Below the pieces are notes generated by a model. That model was given only the letters and a program-made list of their open reading frames with translations, had not been told where the DNA came from and made no database searches. Positions 43,535 through 53,319 of a DNA stretch of 64,000 bases are shown here, in pieces. Origin of the DNA: Pantoea cypripedii (GTDB taxonomy: Bacteria; Pseudomonadota; Gammaproteobacteria; Enterobacterales; Enterobacteriaceae); contig NZ_CP024768.1 in assembly GCF_011395035.1 (NCBI RefSeq), positions 530,586-594,585 on the forward strand, written 5' to 3'. Position numbers and translations under genes: made by a program. Each line of letters starts with the position of its first letter. Position 1 is the first letter of the stretch.

Positions 43535-44635
43535 GTGATCATCATTAGATATCTGGTTCGGGAAACGCTCAAAAGCCAGCTGGCTATCCTGTTCATCCTG
43601 CTACTGATCTTCTTTTGTCAGAAGTTAGTGAGGATTCTGGGTGCTGCGGTGGATGGCGAAATCCCGACAAACCTGGTTCTGACATTGTTAGGACTTGGCG
43701 TGCCTGAAATGGCACAACTAATCCTGCCCCTAAGCCTGTTTCTGGCGATTTTAATGACCCTTGGGCGGCTGTACACCGAAAGTGAAATCACGGTGATGCA
43801 TGCCTGCGGCCTGGGTAAAAGTGTGCTGGTGAAAGCAGCCATGATCCTGATGCTGCTCACTTCCATCGTGGCAACCATCAACGTGGTGTGGCTGGGTCCC
43901 TGGTCCTCGCGTTATCAGGATGAGGTGACGCAGAACGCGAAAGCCAACCCTGGTGCGGCGGCGCTGGCGGCAGGTCAATTCCAGACTTCCAGCGACGGTA
44001 ATGCGGTGTTGTTCGTTGAAGACGTGAAGGGCAATCAGTTCGGCAATGTCTTCCTCGCGCAGCTGCGTCCGAAGGGCAATGCACGCCCCTCAGTGGTGCT
44101 GGCCGACAGTGGCCATATGCAGCAACGCCCGGACGGCTCGCAGGTGGTGACGCTGGATAAAGGCACCCGCTTTGAAGGCACCGCGATGCTGCGGGATTTC
44201 CGCATAACCGACTTCGTCAATTATCAGGCGGTGGTGGGTTACAAAGAAGCGGTGCTCGATCCTAACGATTCCAGCCAGGCCGATATGCTCACGCTGTGGC
44301 AAAGCAAAGATCCTTCGTTTAATGCCGAGTTCAACTGGCGTCTGACGCTGGTGTTTGCGGTGCTGGTGATGGCGTTGATGGTGGTGCCGCTTAGCGTCGT
44401 GAACCCGCGCCAGGGCCGTGTGCTGTCGATGCTGCCTGCCATGCTGCTGTATCTGATCTTCTTCCTGCTGCAAAGCTCGCTGCGGTCGAATGCGGCAAAA
44501 GGCAAGTTCGATCCGGCAATTTGGATGTGGGTGGTTAACTTCGCGTATCTGGCACTGGCGATTGGCCTGAACCTGTGGGATACGGTGCCCATGCGCCGCG
44601 TCCGCGCCCGTTTTAGCCGTGGAGGGTCAGTGTGA
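43535..44635 (+). CDS. lptF: LPS export ABC transporter permease LptF
   Basis: 366 residues from GTG 43535 (MIIIRYLVRETLKSQ), the E. coli length and start type; the open frame extends 30 codons upstream without similarity. Six transmembrane segments, three at each end, flank a periplasmic beta-jellyroll (about 105-270). With LptG and LptB2 it extracts LPS from the inner membrane and passes it to LptC-LptA. Stop overlaps the lptG start. Confidence 0.96.
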   Translation: MIIIRYLVRETLKSQLAILFILLLIFFCQKLVRILGAAVDGEIPTNLVLTLLGLGVPEMAQLILPLSLFLAILMTLGRLYTESEITVMHACGLGKSVLVKAAMILMLLTSIVATINVVWLGPWSSRYQDEVTQNAKANPGAAALAAGQFQTSSDGNAVLFVEDVKGNQFGNVFLAQLRPKGNARPSVVLADSGHMQQRPDGSQVVTLDKGTRFEGTAMLRDFRITDFVNYQAVVGYKEAVLDPNDSSQADMLTLWQSKDPSFNAEFNWRLTLVFAVLVMALMVVPLSVVNPRQGRVLSMLPAMLLYLIFFLLQSSLRSNAAKGKFDPAIWMWVVNFAYLALAIGLNLWDTVPMRRVRARFSRGGSV

Positions 44636-45711
44636 TGTTTAAGGTACTTGACCGCTACATCGGTAAAACCATCTTTAACACCATCATGATGACGTTGTTC
44701 ATGCTGGTGTCACTGTCGGGCATCATCAAGTTTGTTGATCAGCTGCGTAAAACCGGGCAGGGCGTGTACACCGCGCTGGATGCCGGTTACTACACCCTGC
44801 TTAGCGTGCCAAAAGATATCGAGATTTTCTTCCCGATGGCGGCACTGCTCGGCGCGTTGCTGGGTCTGGGAACGCTGGCGCAGCGTAGTGAGCTGGTGGT
44901 GATGCAGGCATCGGGTTTCACCCGCATGCAGGTGGCACTGGCCGTGATGAAAACGGCGATTCCGCTGGTGTTGCTGACCATGGCGATTGGTGAGTTTGTT
45001 GCGCCGCAGGGTGAGCAAATGGCGCGTAACTACCGTGCGCAGCAGCTGTATGGCGGTGCACTGGTCTCGACGCAAAATGGCCTGTGGGCGAAAGATGGTC
45101 ACAGCTTTATCTATATCGAACGCATCAAGGGCGACAACCAGATCGATGGCGTCAGCATCTACAACTTCAACGGTCAACGTCGTCTGCTGAGCGTGCGCTA
45201 TGCGGCGACTGCCACCTGGGATAACGCGAAGAAGCTCTGGGTGCTGTCGCAGGTCGATGAATCCGACCTGACAGATCCGAAGCAAATTACCGGTTCGCAG
45301 AGCCTGAGCGGCGAATGGAAAACTAACCTGACGCCAGATAAGCTGGGCGTAGTGGCGCTGGATCCGGATGCGCTGTCGATTCGTGGTCTCTACAACTACA
45401 GCAAATATCTTAAGCAGAGTGGTCAGGAAGCCGGTCGTTATCAGCTGAATATGTGGAGTAAAATCTTCCAGCCACTTTCTGTGGCGGTGATGATGCTGAT
45501 GGCGCTGTCGTTTATCTTCGGTCCATTGCGCAGTGTGTCGATGGGGGTGCGTGTGGTAACGGGTATCAGCTTCGGCTTCCTGTTCTACGTGCTGGACCAG
45601 ATTTTTGGCCCGTTAAGCCTGGTGTATGGTATCCCGCCGATTCTCGGCGCGATTCTGCCAAGTGGTGCGTTCCTGCTGATCAGCCTGTTCCTGCTGTTTA
45701 AACGGCGCTGA
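44635..45711 (+). CDS. lptG: LPS export ABC transporter permease LptG
   Basis: 358 residues, with ATG 44635 eight bases after GGAGGG; GTG 44632 is an alternative one codon earlier. Same architecture as LptF: three N-terminal membrane helices, a periplasmic jellyroll, three C-terminal helices. Conserved LAQRSELVVMQASGFTRMQV forms the cytoplasmic coupling region for LptB. Overlaps the lptF stop by one base. Confidence 0.96.
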   Translation: MFKVLDRYIGKTIFNTIMMTLFMLVSLSGIIKFVDQLRKTGQGVYTALDAGYYTLLSVPKDIEIFFPMAALLGALLGLGTLAQRSELVVMQASGFTRMQVALAVMKTAIPLVLLTMAIGEFVAPQGEQMARNYRAQQLYGGALVSTQNGLWAKDGHSFIYIERIKGDNQIDGVSIYNFNGQRRLLSVRYAATATWDNAKKLWVLSQVDESDLTDPKQITGSQSLSGEWKTNLTPDKLGVVALDPDALSIRGLYNYSKYLKQSGQEAGRYQLNMWSKIFQPLSVAVMMLMALSFIFGPLRSVSMGVRVVTGISFGFLFYVLDQIFGPLSLVYGIPPILGAILPSGAFLLISLFLLFKRR

Positions 45712-45742
45712 TAGCTGCATCTTCCGTAACGATTATTGGCCT

Positions 45743-45794
45743 GGTCGGCATTAATGCCGACCCTACAGGCGTAGGGTGCGCATTTATGCGCACC
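45743..45794. repeat. Family-B palindromic repeat between lptG and yjiN
   Basis: GGTCGGCATTAATGCCGACC (45743-45762), then CTACAGGCGTAGG, then GTGCGCATTTATGCGCACC (to 45794). It matches the 41677-41728 element almost base for base. It lies in the convergent gap and may also end both transcripts. Confidence 0.85.
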
Positions 45795-45797
45795 AAA

Positions 45798-47081
45798 TCA
45801 TTTCAGCGACAAATACCCAATCAACACTGGTAACTGCGACAGCAGATACAACCCCAGCCCAATCGACCCGCCCACCAGCGTGCCGTTGATGCGGATAAAC
45901 TGCAAATCACGGCCAATGTTCAACTCAATCTGCTGCGACATCTCACGCGCATCCCAGCTTTTTACCGTGTCGCTGATATGGCGCGTCAGAAACTGTGCAA
46001 ACTCCGGAGCAACGCTGCGCGCGGCGTCTTCCAGATGCTGGTTCATTGAGGTGCGCAGCGCCTGATCGGCCGTCAGCGTTTCCCCCAGCCACAACGCCGC
46101 CAGCCGGACCCGTTCCTGCACGCGCGAGTTATCGCTGCTCAGATCCTCCTTCAGCCAGCCGCGCAGATCCTGCCACAACTCACCGATATAACGGTTCAGC
46201 GACTCATCTTCCTTTAACCAGCTCTTGATGACATCGGCACGTTCCACCATTTCCGGATCGTTCTTCAGCTTCACAATCAAGCGTTCCACCGCGCGATTAA
46301 AACCAAGGCGAAATTCGTGTCCCTGATCGAGCGCCACTTCATCCAGAATCGAATCCACCGCGTTTGCTACCAGATCAGCGCTGTGCTCACCGAGCCACTC
46401 GGTTGGCAGCATTTTGGCTTTGATCGGATGCTCGCGTTTCAGCCAGCGAACAATTTGCGTGGCGATAAATTCCCGCGTGCCCGGTTTATGCAGCAGGCGC
46501 AGCAGTTGTTGTACCGCGGCATCAAGCAGCTCCTGGTGACGATTGTTTTTGGTCAGGCTCTCCAGCAGCAGCGCGCTGGATTGCGTGAGATCCACTTTGT
46601 CGAGGGCGCGATGAACCGCCCGACGCAGAAACTGCTGAATACGTGCGTCGTCGGTGAGATCAAGAAAGCCACGCATCACCTGCAACAGATGGCGACCAAT
46701 GCGATCGGCGTTCCCCGGCGCATTCAGCCACTGCGCCAGCATGTGTGACGGATCGTGACGCCGAATCAGCGCCAGCAGCGAATCGGTATCGAGGAATTTT
46801 TCCTGCACAAAGCGCCCAAGGTTTTCGCCGATACGGTCCTTGTTGCGGGGAATAATCGCGGTATGGCGCGAAATAAACGGCACCGGTACGCGGCGGAACA
46901 GGGCCACCACTGCAAACCAGTCGGCCAGTGCGCCCACCATTGCCGCTTCCGCAATCGCCTTCACGCCGCTTACCCAGAAGTTGGGCGGCAGAAACAACGT
47001 GATGACAAAAATCGCTGCGGCAATCAGCAGCAGCGACAGTGCCAGACGTTTGCTCCGTTTGAGTTGTTGATGTTTATCCAT
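45798..47081 (-). CDS. yjiN: DUF445 membrane protein YjiN
   Basis: 427 residues (E. coli YjiN 426). Hydrophobic helices at the N-terminus (LALSLLLIAAAIFVITLF) and C-terminus (GGSIGLGLYLLSQLPVLIGY) enclose a long helical region. Family blocks AEAAMVGALADWFAVVALFRR and IIPRNKDRIGENLGRFVQ are intact. DUF445 function is unknown; it is predicted inner membrane. Ten bases downstream of yjgR, so probably an operon here, although the two genes are apart in E. coli. Confidence 0.88.
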   Translation of the reverse strand: MDKHQQLKRSKRLALSLLLIAAAIFVITLFLPPNFWVSGVKAIAEAAMVGALADWFAVVALFRRVPVPFISRHTAIIPRNKDRIGENLGRFVQEKFLDTDSLLALIRRHDPSHMLAQWLNAPGNADRIGRHLLQVMRGFLDLTDDARIQQFLRRAVHRALDKVDLTQSSALLLESLTKNNRHQELLDAAVQQLLRLLHKPGTREFIATQIVRWLKREHPIKAKMLPTEWLGEHSADLVANAVDSILDEVALDQGHEFRLGFNRAVERLIVKLKNDPEMVERADVIKSWLKEDESLNRYIGELWQDLRGWLKEDLSSDNSRVQERVRLAALWLGETLTADQALRTSMNQHLEDAARSVAPEFAQFLTRHISDTVKSWDAREMSQQIELNIGRDLQFIRINGTLVGGSIGLGLYLLSQLPVLIGYLSLK

Positions 47082-47091
47082 ATACCGCTCC

Positions 47092-48594
47092 CTAACGACG
47101 ACGACCTCCCATCAGGCTGCCAAGCACGCCGCGAATAATTTGATTGGTGATTTGTCGTGTGGCGCTTTTCGCCATGGTTTGTACCACGCCATCACGTTTG
47201 CCGCCGCGTGGGCCGGTGCTGCCAAACAGAATATCTTTCAGACCACCGAGGATGCCGTCATCGACCGCCACGCTATTCCCTTTGGCTTCCGGCGCACTGG
47301 CTTGTTCGGTGGCAACCTGAAACCCTTTTTGCAGCATTTCAAAGGCGGATTCGCGGTCAACTTCAGTATCGTATTTGCCGTAGAGCGGCGAATGGTTGAT
47401 CAGCCCGTTACGTTCATCGCTGCTGACAGGACCCATACGCGAACCCGGTGCAATCACCATCGCACGTTCGACAATCGACGGGCTGCCTTTTTCATCCAGG
47501 AAGGAAATCAGGGCTTCACCGGTGCCCAGCGCGTGAATGGCTTCGACAGTATTAAACGCCGGATTAGCGCGCATGGTGTCGGCGGCGGTTTTCACCGCTT
47601 TCTGATCTTTAGGGGTAAAGGCGCGCAGCGCATGCTGTACCCGGTTCCCCAGCTGGCCCAGTACGCTGTCGGGAATATCGCCAGGATTCTGCGTAACAAA
47701 ATACACGCCGACACCTTTGGAGCGGATCAGGCGAATCACCTGTTCTACTTTTTCCAGCAGCACCGGAGGGGCGTCATTGAACAGCAGATGGGCCTCATCA
47801 AAGAAGAACACCATTTTCGGTTTATCCAGATCGCCCGCCTCCGGCAATTGTTCATACAACTCCGCCAGCAGCCACAGCAGGCTGGTCGCGTAGAGTTTGG
47901 GCATCTGGTAGAGCTTTTCGGCGGAAAGGATGTTGATAAAGCCGTTGCCCTGGTCGTCGCAGCGCATCCAGTCGCGGATATCCAGCATCGGTTCGCCAAA
48001 GAAATGTTCAGCACCTTGCTGCTCCAGCGCCAGCAGACCGCGCTGGATAGCACCCACTGATGCGCTGTTGATGTTGCCGTATTGCGTCTGGAAGGATTTG
48101 GCGTTGTCGCCGATATATTGCGTCATGGCGCGCAGGTCTTTGAAATCCAGCAGCAACAAGCCCTGATCGTCGGCGATGCGGAAGATGATTTGCAGCACGC
48201 CACTCTGAACTTCATTAAGGTTAAGCAGACGTGCCAGCAGCAGCGGACCAAGATCCGACACCGTCGCGCGCACCGGATGGCCTTTCTCGCCGAAGATATC
48301 CCACAGCATCACCGGATTGCGCTGTGCTTGCCAGTCGGTGACGCCAATCTTCGCCAGGCGCGCCAGCAGTTTTTCCGAGCCTTCACCTTGCGCGGCCACG
48401 CCGGTCAGATCGCCTTTCACATCTGCCATAAAGACCGGCACACCAATGGAGGAGAAGGACTCCGCCAGCTTTTGCAGCGTGACCGTTTTACCGGTGCCGG
48501 TTGCACCGGTAATCAGGCCGTGGCGGTTTGCCATCTGCGGTAACAGATGGAGTTTCACTTCCGGGGTTTGTGCAATCAGCAGCGGGCTGGTCAT
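47092..48594 (-). CDS. yjgR: HerA/VirB4-like ATPase YjgR (DUF853)
   Basis: 500 residues, the E. coli length. Walker A GATGTGKT is near residue 30 and Walker B FFFDEAHLLF near residue 270. The sensor-like QNPGDIPDSVLGQLGNRVQH resembles HerA-FtsK-type motors. The C-terminus is basic, GSLMGGRRR. Cellular role is not established. Same strand as yjiN. Confidence 0.92.
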   Translation of the reverse strand: MTSPLLIAQTPEVKLHLLPQMANRHGLITGATGTGKTVTLQKLAESFSSIGVPVFMADVKGDLTGVAAQGEGSEKLLARLAKIGVTDWQAQRNPVMLWDIFGEKGHPVRATVSDLGPLLLARLLNLNEVQSGVLQIIFRIADDQGLLLLDFKDLRAMTQYIGDNAKSFQTQYGNINSASVGAIQRGLLALEQQGAEHFFGEPMLDIRDWMRCDDQGNGFINILSAEKLYQMPKLYATSLLWLLAELYEQLPEAGDLDKPKMVFFFDEAHLLFNDAPPVLLEKVEQVIRLIRSKGVGVYFVTQNPGDIPDSVLGQLGNRVQHALRAFTPKDQKAVKTAADTMRANPAFNTVEAIHALGTGEALISFLDEKGSPSIVERAMVIAPGSRMGPVSSDERNGLINHSPLYGKYDTEVDRESAFEMLQKGFQVATEQASAPEAKGNSVAVDDGILGGLKDILFGSTGPRGGKRDGVVQTMAKSATRQITNQIIRGVLGSLMGGRRR

Positions 48595-48643
48595 GATTTT
48601 TCTCTTTCAGGCAAATGGTTATGCCTGAAAGAATAGCGCAGCA

Positions 48644-48665
48644 GCGCGATAAATCGCACCGCTAC
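48644..48665. repeat. Single family-A palindrome
   Basis: GCGCGATAAATCGCAC plus CGCTAC, one mismatch from the unit at 33004-33025 and 37621-37642, between yjgR and the downstream binding-protein gene. A lone copy without a partner. Confidence 0.7.
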
Positions 48666-48673
48666 GCGACAGT

Positions 48674-50245
48674 TTACTTTTTCTGCACGGTGTCGAAGTA
48701 CAGCAGGCTGACGCCGATCCCCTGTTGTACATGGTCGATATTGTTGCGCACCGCCACCTGCTGTGCTCCTTGCAGGGTGATGACAAACGGTGAGTTCTGC
48801 TGCAACGACTGCTGCAATTCGGTGTAAAGCTGACGGCGTTTGGCGGCATCACTTTCTCCGGCCGCGGCACGGGTTTTGGCGCTTAACGCTGGGATGTCCC
48901 AGCCAACGCGCCACGCGAGGGTTTTCGATCCGCCCGGCACGTTATACGCAAAGGCGCTGGCGTTGGTATTGGGATCCACATAGTCCGCCCCCCAGTAGAT
49001 AAAAATCGACTGGAAATCACGCCCGCGCATTTTGCTCCACAACTCCGACTCCGCCACCGGTTGCAGTTCAATTTGCAGGTCCGCTTTGGCGAAGCTGGCC
49101 TGTAACGCCTGCGCGACGTCGATATAAGGTGGCTGATTGATCACCGTCAGCGTGAAGCGGCTGCCGGGTTTAATCCCCCCTTGTTGCAGGATCTGCTTCG
49201 CTTTTGCCACATCGTAATGGAAGGGCTGATTGTCCAGTGCGCCATCAAACCCCTGCGGCAGGAAGCTCTGATGAATATTGTATTGGCCTTTTAACAGCTG
49301 ATCGGCGATGGCGTGATAATCCACCAGCCAGCGTGCCGCCTGCCACAGGGCCGGATTCCCCAGCGCAGGCTGTGCCGGGTTTTGCGTGTTGAAACCGAGG
49401 TAGTACACCAGGCTGGAGGGGAAGGCATCGATACGCAAATTTTTATCGCTTTTCAGTGCCGCGATCTGGTCCGGGCCGAGCTGATAGGCCACATCGACAT
49501 CGCCCTGCTGAATCAACAGGCGACGCGCCCCGGCATCGGCCACGCCTTTCAGCAGGATACGATGCAAATGGGGCTGCGGCTGGGCCTGAGCGTTAGCGCT
49601 CAGCACCAGTGCCTGCTGCGGCACGTATTGCTGAATCACAAAGGCGGCGCTACCCGCAGAGTGGGTATGCAGCCAGCCGTTGCCGAGGTCGTTATTGCTG
49701 GCATGTTGCTGCACCGTTTTGCTATCGACAATCGATGCCACCGGCGCGGTGAGCAGGCGCAGCGCCAGGTCCTGACCAATCGCCGCTGGCCACTGAATTT
49801 CCAGCTGGTGGTCGTTCAGCACCTTAAATTGTCCGGCGATATTGTCCGGCGTCCAGCCAAATTCAGCGAGGATAAACGACGGCGCTTTGTTGAGCTGCAC
49901 TGCCCGGGTGAGCGAGAACACCACATCCTGGGCGGTTACCGGATTGCCGCTGGAGAAATGTGCTCCCTGTTTCAGGTTAAAGACCAGGCTGTGCGGGTCG
50001 CTGCCGGGTTGCCAGGAAGTGGCCAGCAGCGGGGCAAGCTTCTGTGGCGTATCGCGATCGGCCTCCACCAGCGTTTGATACAGGTTGCGTTGGACGCTGT
50101 TGCTGATGGTTTCAAAGCTTTCGGCGGGGTCGAAGCTGATAATGCCGTCGAGCGGCACGGCCACAACCAGCGTGTCTTTCGGCGTTGCCGCCTGCAAAGC
50201 AAAGGCGCTGCTCATTAGCGCCAGTAACAAAACGATTGATCGCAT
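48674..50245 (-). CDS. Periplasmic peptide/solute-binding protein (SBP family 5)
   Basis: 523 residues with signal peptide MRSIVLLLALMSSAFALQA. It belongs to the DppA/OppA/SapA-type extracellular solute-binding family, from DTLVVAVPLDGIISFDPAESF, LAPLLATSW, FNLKQGAHFSSGNPVTAQDVVFSL and the later WGADYVDPNTNASAFAYN. No permease or ATPase genes are beside it, so it is an orphan that may feed another transporter. Ligand not predictable. The last residues, GIGVSLLYFDTVQKK, are normal for the family. Confidence 0.85.
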   Translation of the reverse strand: MRSIVLLLALMSSAFALQAATPKDTLVVAVPLDGIISFDPAESFETISNSVQRNLYQTLVEADRDTPQKLAPLLATSWQPGSDPHSLVFNLKQGAHFSSGNPVTAQDVVFSLTRAVQLNKAPSFILAEFGWTPDNIAGQFKVLNDHQLEIQWPAAIGQDLALRLLTAPVASIVDSKTVQQHASNNDLGNGWLHTHSAGSAAFVIQQYVPQQALVLSANAQAQPQPHLHRILLKGVADAGARRLLIQQGDVDVAYQLGPDQIAALKSDKNLRIDAFPSSLVYYLGFNTQNPAQPALGNPALWQAARWLVDYHAIADQLLKGQYNIHQSFLPQGFDGALDNQPFHYDVAKAKQILQQGGIKPGSRFTLTVINQPPYIDVAQALQASFAKADLQIELQPVAESELWSKMRGRDFQSIFIYWGADYVDPNTNASAFAYNVPGGSKTLAWRVGWDIPALSAKTRAAAGESDAAKRRQLYTELQQSLQQNSPFVITLQGAQQVAVRNNIDHVQQGIGVSLLYFDTVQKK

Positions 50246-50777
50246 TATGGTTATCCTGAGTGATTGATTAAATGACTCTATCGCTGAGGTCGCCAGGGCA
50301 AAATGCCGGTTTGTTCTGAGCTGTGCCGAAAATTAACAATTCGTTTCGGTGTTCAATTATTTCGCTTATTTTGTGCGCTGTCTGTCATTTTTCAGAAATA
50401 GATATGTAGGTGGTGTTTCTATTTAGTAAATAGAATGTTATTAATGAGAATAATTCTCTTGTATGGAAGTATGATTTCTTTTTATCGATTAATTGACGGT
50501 ATTATTGCGATGCGTAAATTGTTTTGGTCATTTGCACAGTCGATTTGAATAAAAACCTGACATTTGTACGGATAAATCGGAAATTCCCGCCTCGAAAGCC
50601 CTTTACCAGCCTGTAACCAAAATTCAACATCATGATGGTTTCTCATCAAAACACATTCTTAATTTAACTCTTACAATTTGAAATATCTGTATCCCTAAGA
50701 TTGCCACGTTGTTTACCGATTAATTAAGTCATTAACAAAAATAATTATCTTTCTTAGCAAGTGAGAGTCGTCAGGCC
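50246..50777. other. 532-base AT-rich intergenic region before the dehydrogenase operon
   Basis: No open frame of substance on either strand. The stretch is strikingly AT-rich compared with its flanks and separates the divergent binding-protein gene and the flavoprotein operon. It likely holds the operon promoter and regulator sites. I could not pick one -10/-35 pair with confidence; GAGAG at 50762 is the likely ribosome site of the first gene. Confidence 0.7.
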
Positions 50778-51509
50778 ATGCTTCTACAAAAACCGACCAC
50801 CAGACGTAAATTTCTGCTTGGGTCGCTTTTGGCTTTGCCATTAAGTGACCTGGTATTTAAGGGATTAACTGCGGCGCAGGCTGCGGAAATGGCAGCACCG
50901 GAACTTGCCGACTATAAACCGATCTTTTTCAGCGCCGATGAGTGGCAATTTATCCTTGCCGCCACCGATCGCCTGATCCCCGCCGGGGGAAATGGCAAAG
51001 CACCTGGCGCGCTGGAAACGAACGTACCGATCTTTATCGACCAGCAGCTGCACAGCCCGGAATTTGGCGCTGAAATCTACATGCAGGGTCCGTTTGACGT
51101 GCATGCGCCCGCCACCATGGGTTACCAGATCCCGTTCACGCCGCAGCAGATGTACCACACCGGTATCAAACTGGTGAATCAGTGGACGCAGAGCAGCTAT
51201 CAGAAAGCGTTCCACGAGCTGACGCTGGAAGAGAAAGACGCGGTTCTCACCAAAGTTAACAAGAATGATGGTATCGACTTCGCTGCATTGGGCGAGCCGA
51301 ACCTGAAAGCCTCCCAGTTCTTTAGCCAACTGCTTGCAGATACCAAACATGGCTACCTCGCTGATCCGATGTACGGCGGTAACAAGGGCATGAAAGCCTG
51401 GATTGCCATCGGCTTCCCTGGCGCACGCGCCAGCTTCACCGAGTGGGTTAAACAGCACAACGTACCGTACCCGCTTGGCCCGGTCAGCATCATGGGTGAG
51501 CGCGCGTAA
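50778..51509 (+). CDS. Gluconate 2-dehydrogenase subunit 3 family protein (small subunit)
   Basis: 243 residues. The N-terminus TTRRKFLLGS is a twin-arginine signal followed by a hydrophobic stretch, so the folded subunit complex is exported by Tat. The body matches the gluconate_2-dh3 family (DEWQFILAATDRLIPAGGNG, GYQIPFTPQQMYHTG). It has no redox cofactor of its own; known counterparts chaperone Tat export of the flavoprotein. First of three genes; the flavoprotein starts 36 bases later. Confidence 0.88.
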   Translation: MLLQKPTTRRKFLLGSLLALPLSDLVFKGLTAAQAAEMAAPELADYKPIFFSADEWQFILAATDRLIPAGGNGKAPGALETNVPIFIDQQLHSPEFGAEIYMQGPFDVHAPATMGYQIPFTPQQMYHTGIKLVNQWTQSSYQKAFHELTLEEKDAVLTKVNKNDGIDFAALGEPNLKASQFFSQLLADTKHGYLADPMYGGNKGMKAWIAIGFPGARASFTEWVKQHNVPYPLGPVSIMGERA

Positions 51510-51545
51510 TTGCGTTTCGCATCAGGTATTTGAGACAGGAATAAC

Positions 51546-53315
51546 ATGGCACAGATTACTAAAAAAGAAGTCGACGTCGTTGTCTGCGGCCTCGGCTGGG
51601 CAGGCTCGTTAATGAGCATCGAACTGGCGCTGGCCGGTCTGGAAGTCCGCGCGCTGGAGCGCGGCGGTGAGCGCGATTATCCCGAATTCGCCTACCCGAA
51701 ACCGGCCGATGAATACGCCTATAACGTGCGTAACAAGGTATTTGCCACGCCAAAAGAAGTGGCGGTCACCGTGCGTTACAACATGGATCAAACGGCGCTA
51801 CCGACCCGTAAATGGGGTGCGTTTGCACCGGGTACCGGGGTAGGTGGTGCGGGTATGCACTGGACGGCGGTATTGATTCGTCCGACGCCAACCGATATCA
51901 AACTGAAGAGCTATGTCGATCAGGCGTATAAGCCGGGTGTTCTGCAGGAAGATATGCGCGTGATGGACTTCCCGTTCACCTGGGAAGAGATCGAGCCTTA
52001 TTACTACAAGTTCGAGCTGATTTGCGGCCAGTCCGGCAACACCGGTAACCTGCGCGGCCAGATCCTCGAAGGCGGTGACCCGTTTGAAGGTCCACGCTCG
52101 GAGCCTTATCCGCTGCCAGCGCTGGAAGACACGCTGAACAACGTGATGTTCAAAGAAGCCGCTACCAAACTGGGCTATCATCCGTTCCCGAACCCATCCG
52201 CTTGCGTGTCACGCGCGTGGAAAAACCCCTATGGCAATACCATCGCGCCTTGTAACTACTGCGGTTATTGCTCGAAATATCCATGCCTGAACTACTCCAA
52301 AGCCTCACCGCAAACCGCCGTGATGGATGCGCTGAAGCGTATGCCGAACTTCTCTTACGAAGTGCACGCGGAAGTGGTGAAAGTGGTGCTGCATGATGAC
52401 AAGAAAACCGCCAAAGGCGTGATTTACTACGATGTCGATGGCAACGAAGTGTTCCAGCCAGCGAAGATCGTGGTGCTCTCCAGCTTCCAGCTCTACAACG
52501 TGCGTCTGATGTTGTTGTCCGGCATTGGTAAGCCGTACAACCCGATCACCGAAGAAGGTGTGGTAGGGCGTAACTATGCGTTCCTGTCCAACGGCGGCGC
52601 GACCCTGTTCTTCAAAGACAAAAACTTCAACTCATTCGCTACCGCGGGTGCGACTGGCCAGATGTTTAACGACATCTCTCCGGGTAACTTCGATGGCCCT
52701 GGTCTCGGTTTCCTCGGTGGTGCCAAGATCCACAGCTCACAGGCGACCGGTACGCCAATTGCTACCTCGCTGCCGAAAGGTACGCCGAGCTGGGGTATGG
52801 GCTACAAGGAAGGTCTGGAGCAGTGGTACAACCATTCGATGAAGATCAGCATCACCACGACCTGCCAGTCGTATCGTGACATCTATCTGGATCTGGACCC
52901 GCATTACACCGACCACCGTGGCCTGCCGCTGCTGCGTATGACCTTCAACTGGAAAGAGAACGAGTTGAAGCTCCAGCAGCATCTGAAAGGCATCGTGGGC
53001 AACATCGCCAAAGAACTGAATCCGGATAGCATGAGCATGAGCTTCCTGCCAATGGGCGCTGACTTTGACCTGACCAAATACGTTTCCACCCACAACGTGG
53101 GCGGTGCGGTGATGGGTGATAACCCGAGAACCTCCGCGCTGAACAAGTACCTGCAAAGCTGGGACGTGCATAACGTGTTTGTACCGGGCGGAAATGCCTT
53201 CCCGCAGAACTTCCAGGCGAACCCGACCGATACCATCGGTGCGATTACCCTGATGGCGGCACAGGCAATCAAAGAACAGTATCTGAAAAACCCCGGTCCA
53301 CTGGTACAGGCATAA
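51546..53315 (+). CDS. FAD-dependent GMC oxidoreductase, dehydrogenase large subunit
   Basis: 589 residues. FAD-binding GLGWAGSLMSIELALAG lies near the N-terminus, PGTGVGGAGMHWT is the GMC second block, and the C-terminal active-site residues His516 and Asn559 lie in HNVGGAVMG and NPTDTIGAITLM. A cysteine set Cys236, 239, 242 and 247 (CNYCGYCSKYPC) resembles the Fe-S cluster site described for bacterial FAD-glucose dehydrogenases. It has no signal of its own and is presumably exported with the Tat partner. Likely oxidises gluconate or 2-ketogluconate in the periplasm; the sequence cannot decide which. Confidence 0.9.
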   Translation: MAQITKKEVDVVVCGLGWAGSLMSIELALAGLEVRALERGGERDYPEFAYPKPADEYAYNVRNKVFATPKEVAVTVRYNMDQTALPTRKWGAFAPGTGVGGAGMHWTAVLIRPTPTDIKLKSYVDQAYKPGVLQEDMRVMDFPFTWEEIEPYYYKFELICGQSGNTGNLRGQILEGGDPFEGPRSEPYPLPALEDTLNNVMFKEAATKLGYHPFPNPSACVSRAWKNPYGNTIAPCNYCGYCSKYPCLNYSKASPQTAVMDALKRMPNFSYEVHAEVVKVVLHDDKKTAKGVIYYDVDGNEVFQPAKIVVLSSFQLYNVRLMLLSGIGKPYNPITEEGVVGRNYAFLSNGGATLFFKDKNFNSFATAGATGQMFNDISPGNFDGPGLGFLGGAKIHSSQATGTPIATSLPKGTPSWGMGYKEGLEQWYNHSMKISITTTCQSYRDIYLDLDPHYTDHRGLPLLRMTFNWKENELKLQQHLKGIVGNIAKELNPDSMSMSFLPMGADFDLTKYVSTHNVGGAVMGDNPRTSALNKYLQSWDVHNVFVPGGNAFPQNFQANPTDTIGAITLMAAQAIKEQYLKNPGPLVQA

Positions 53316-53319
53316 GCGC

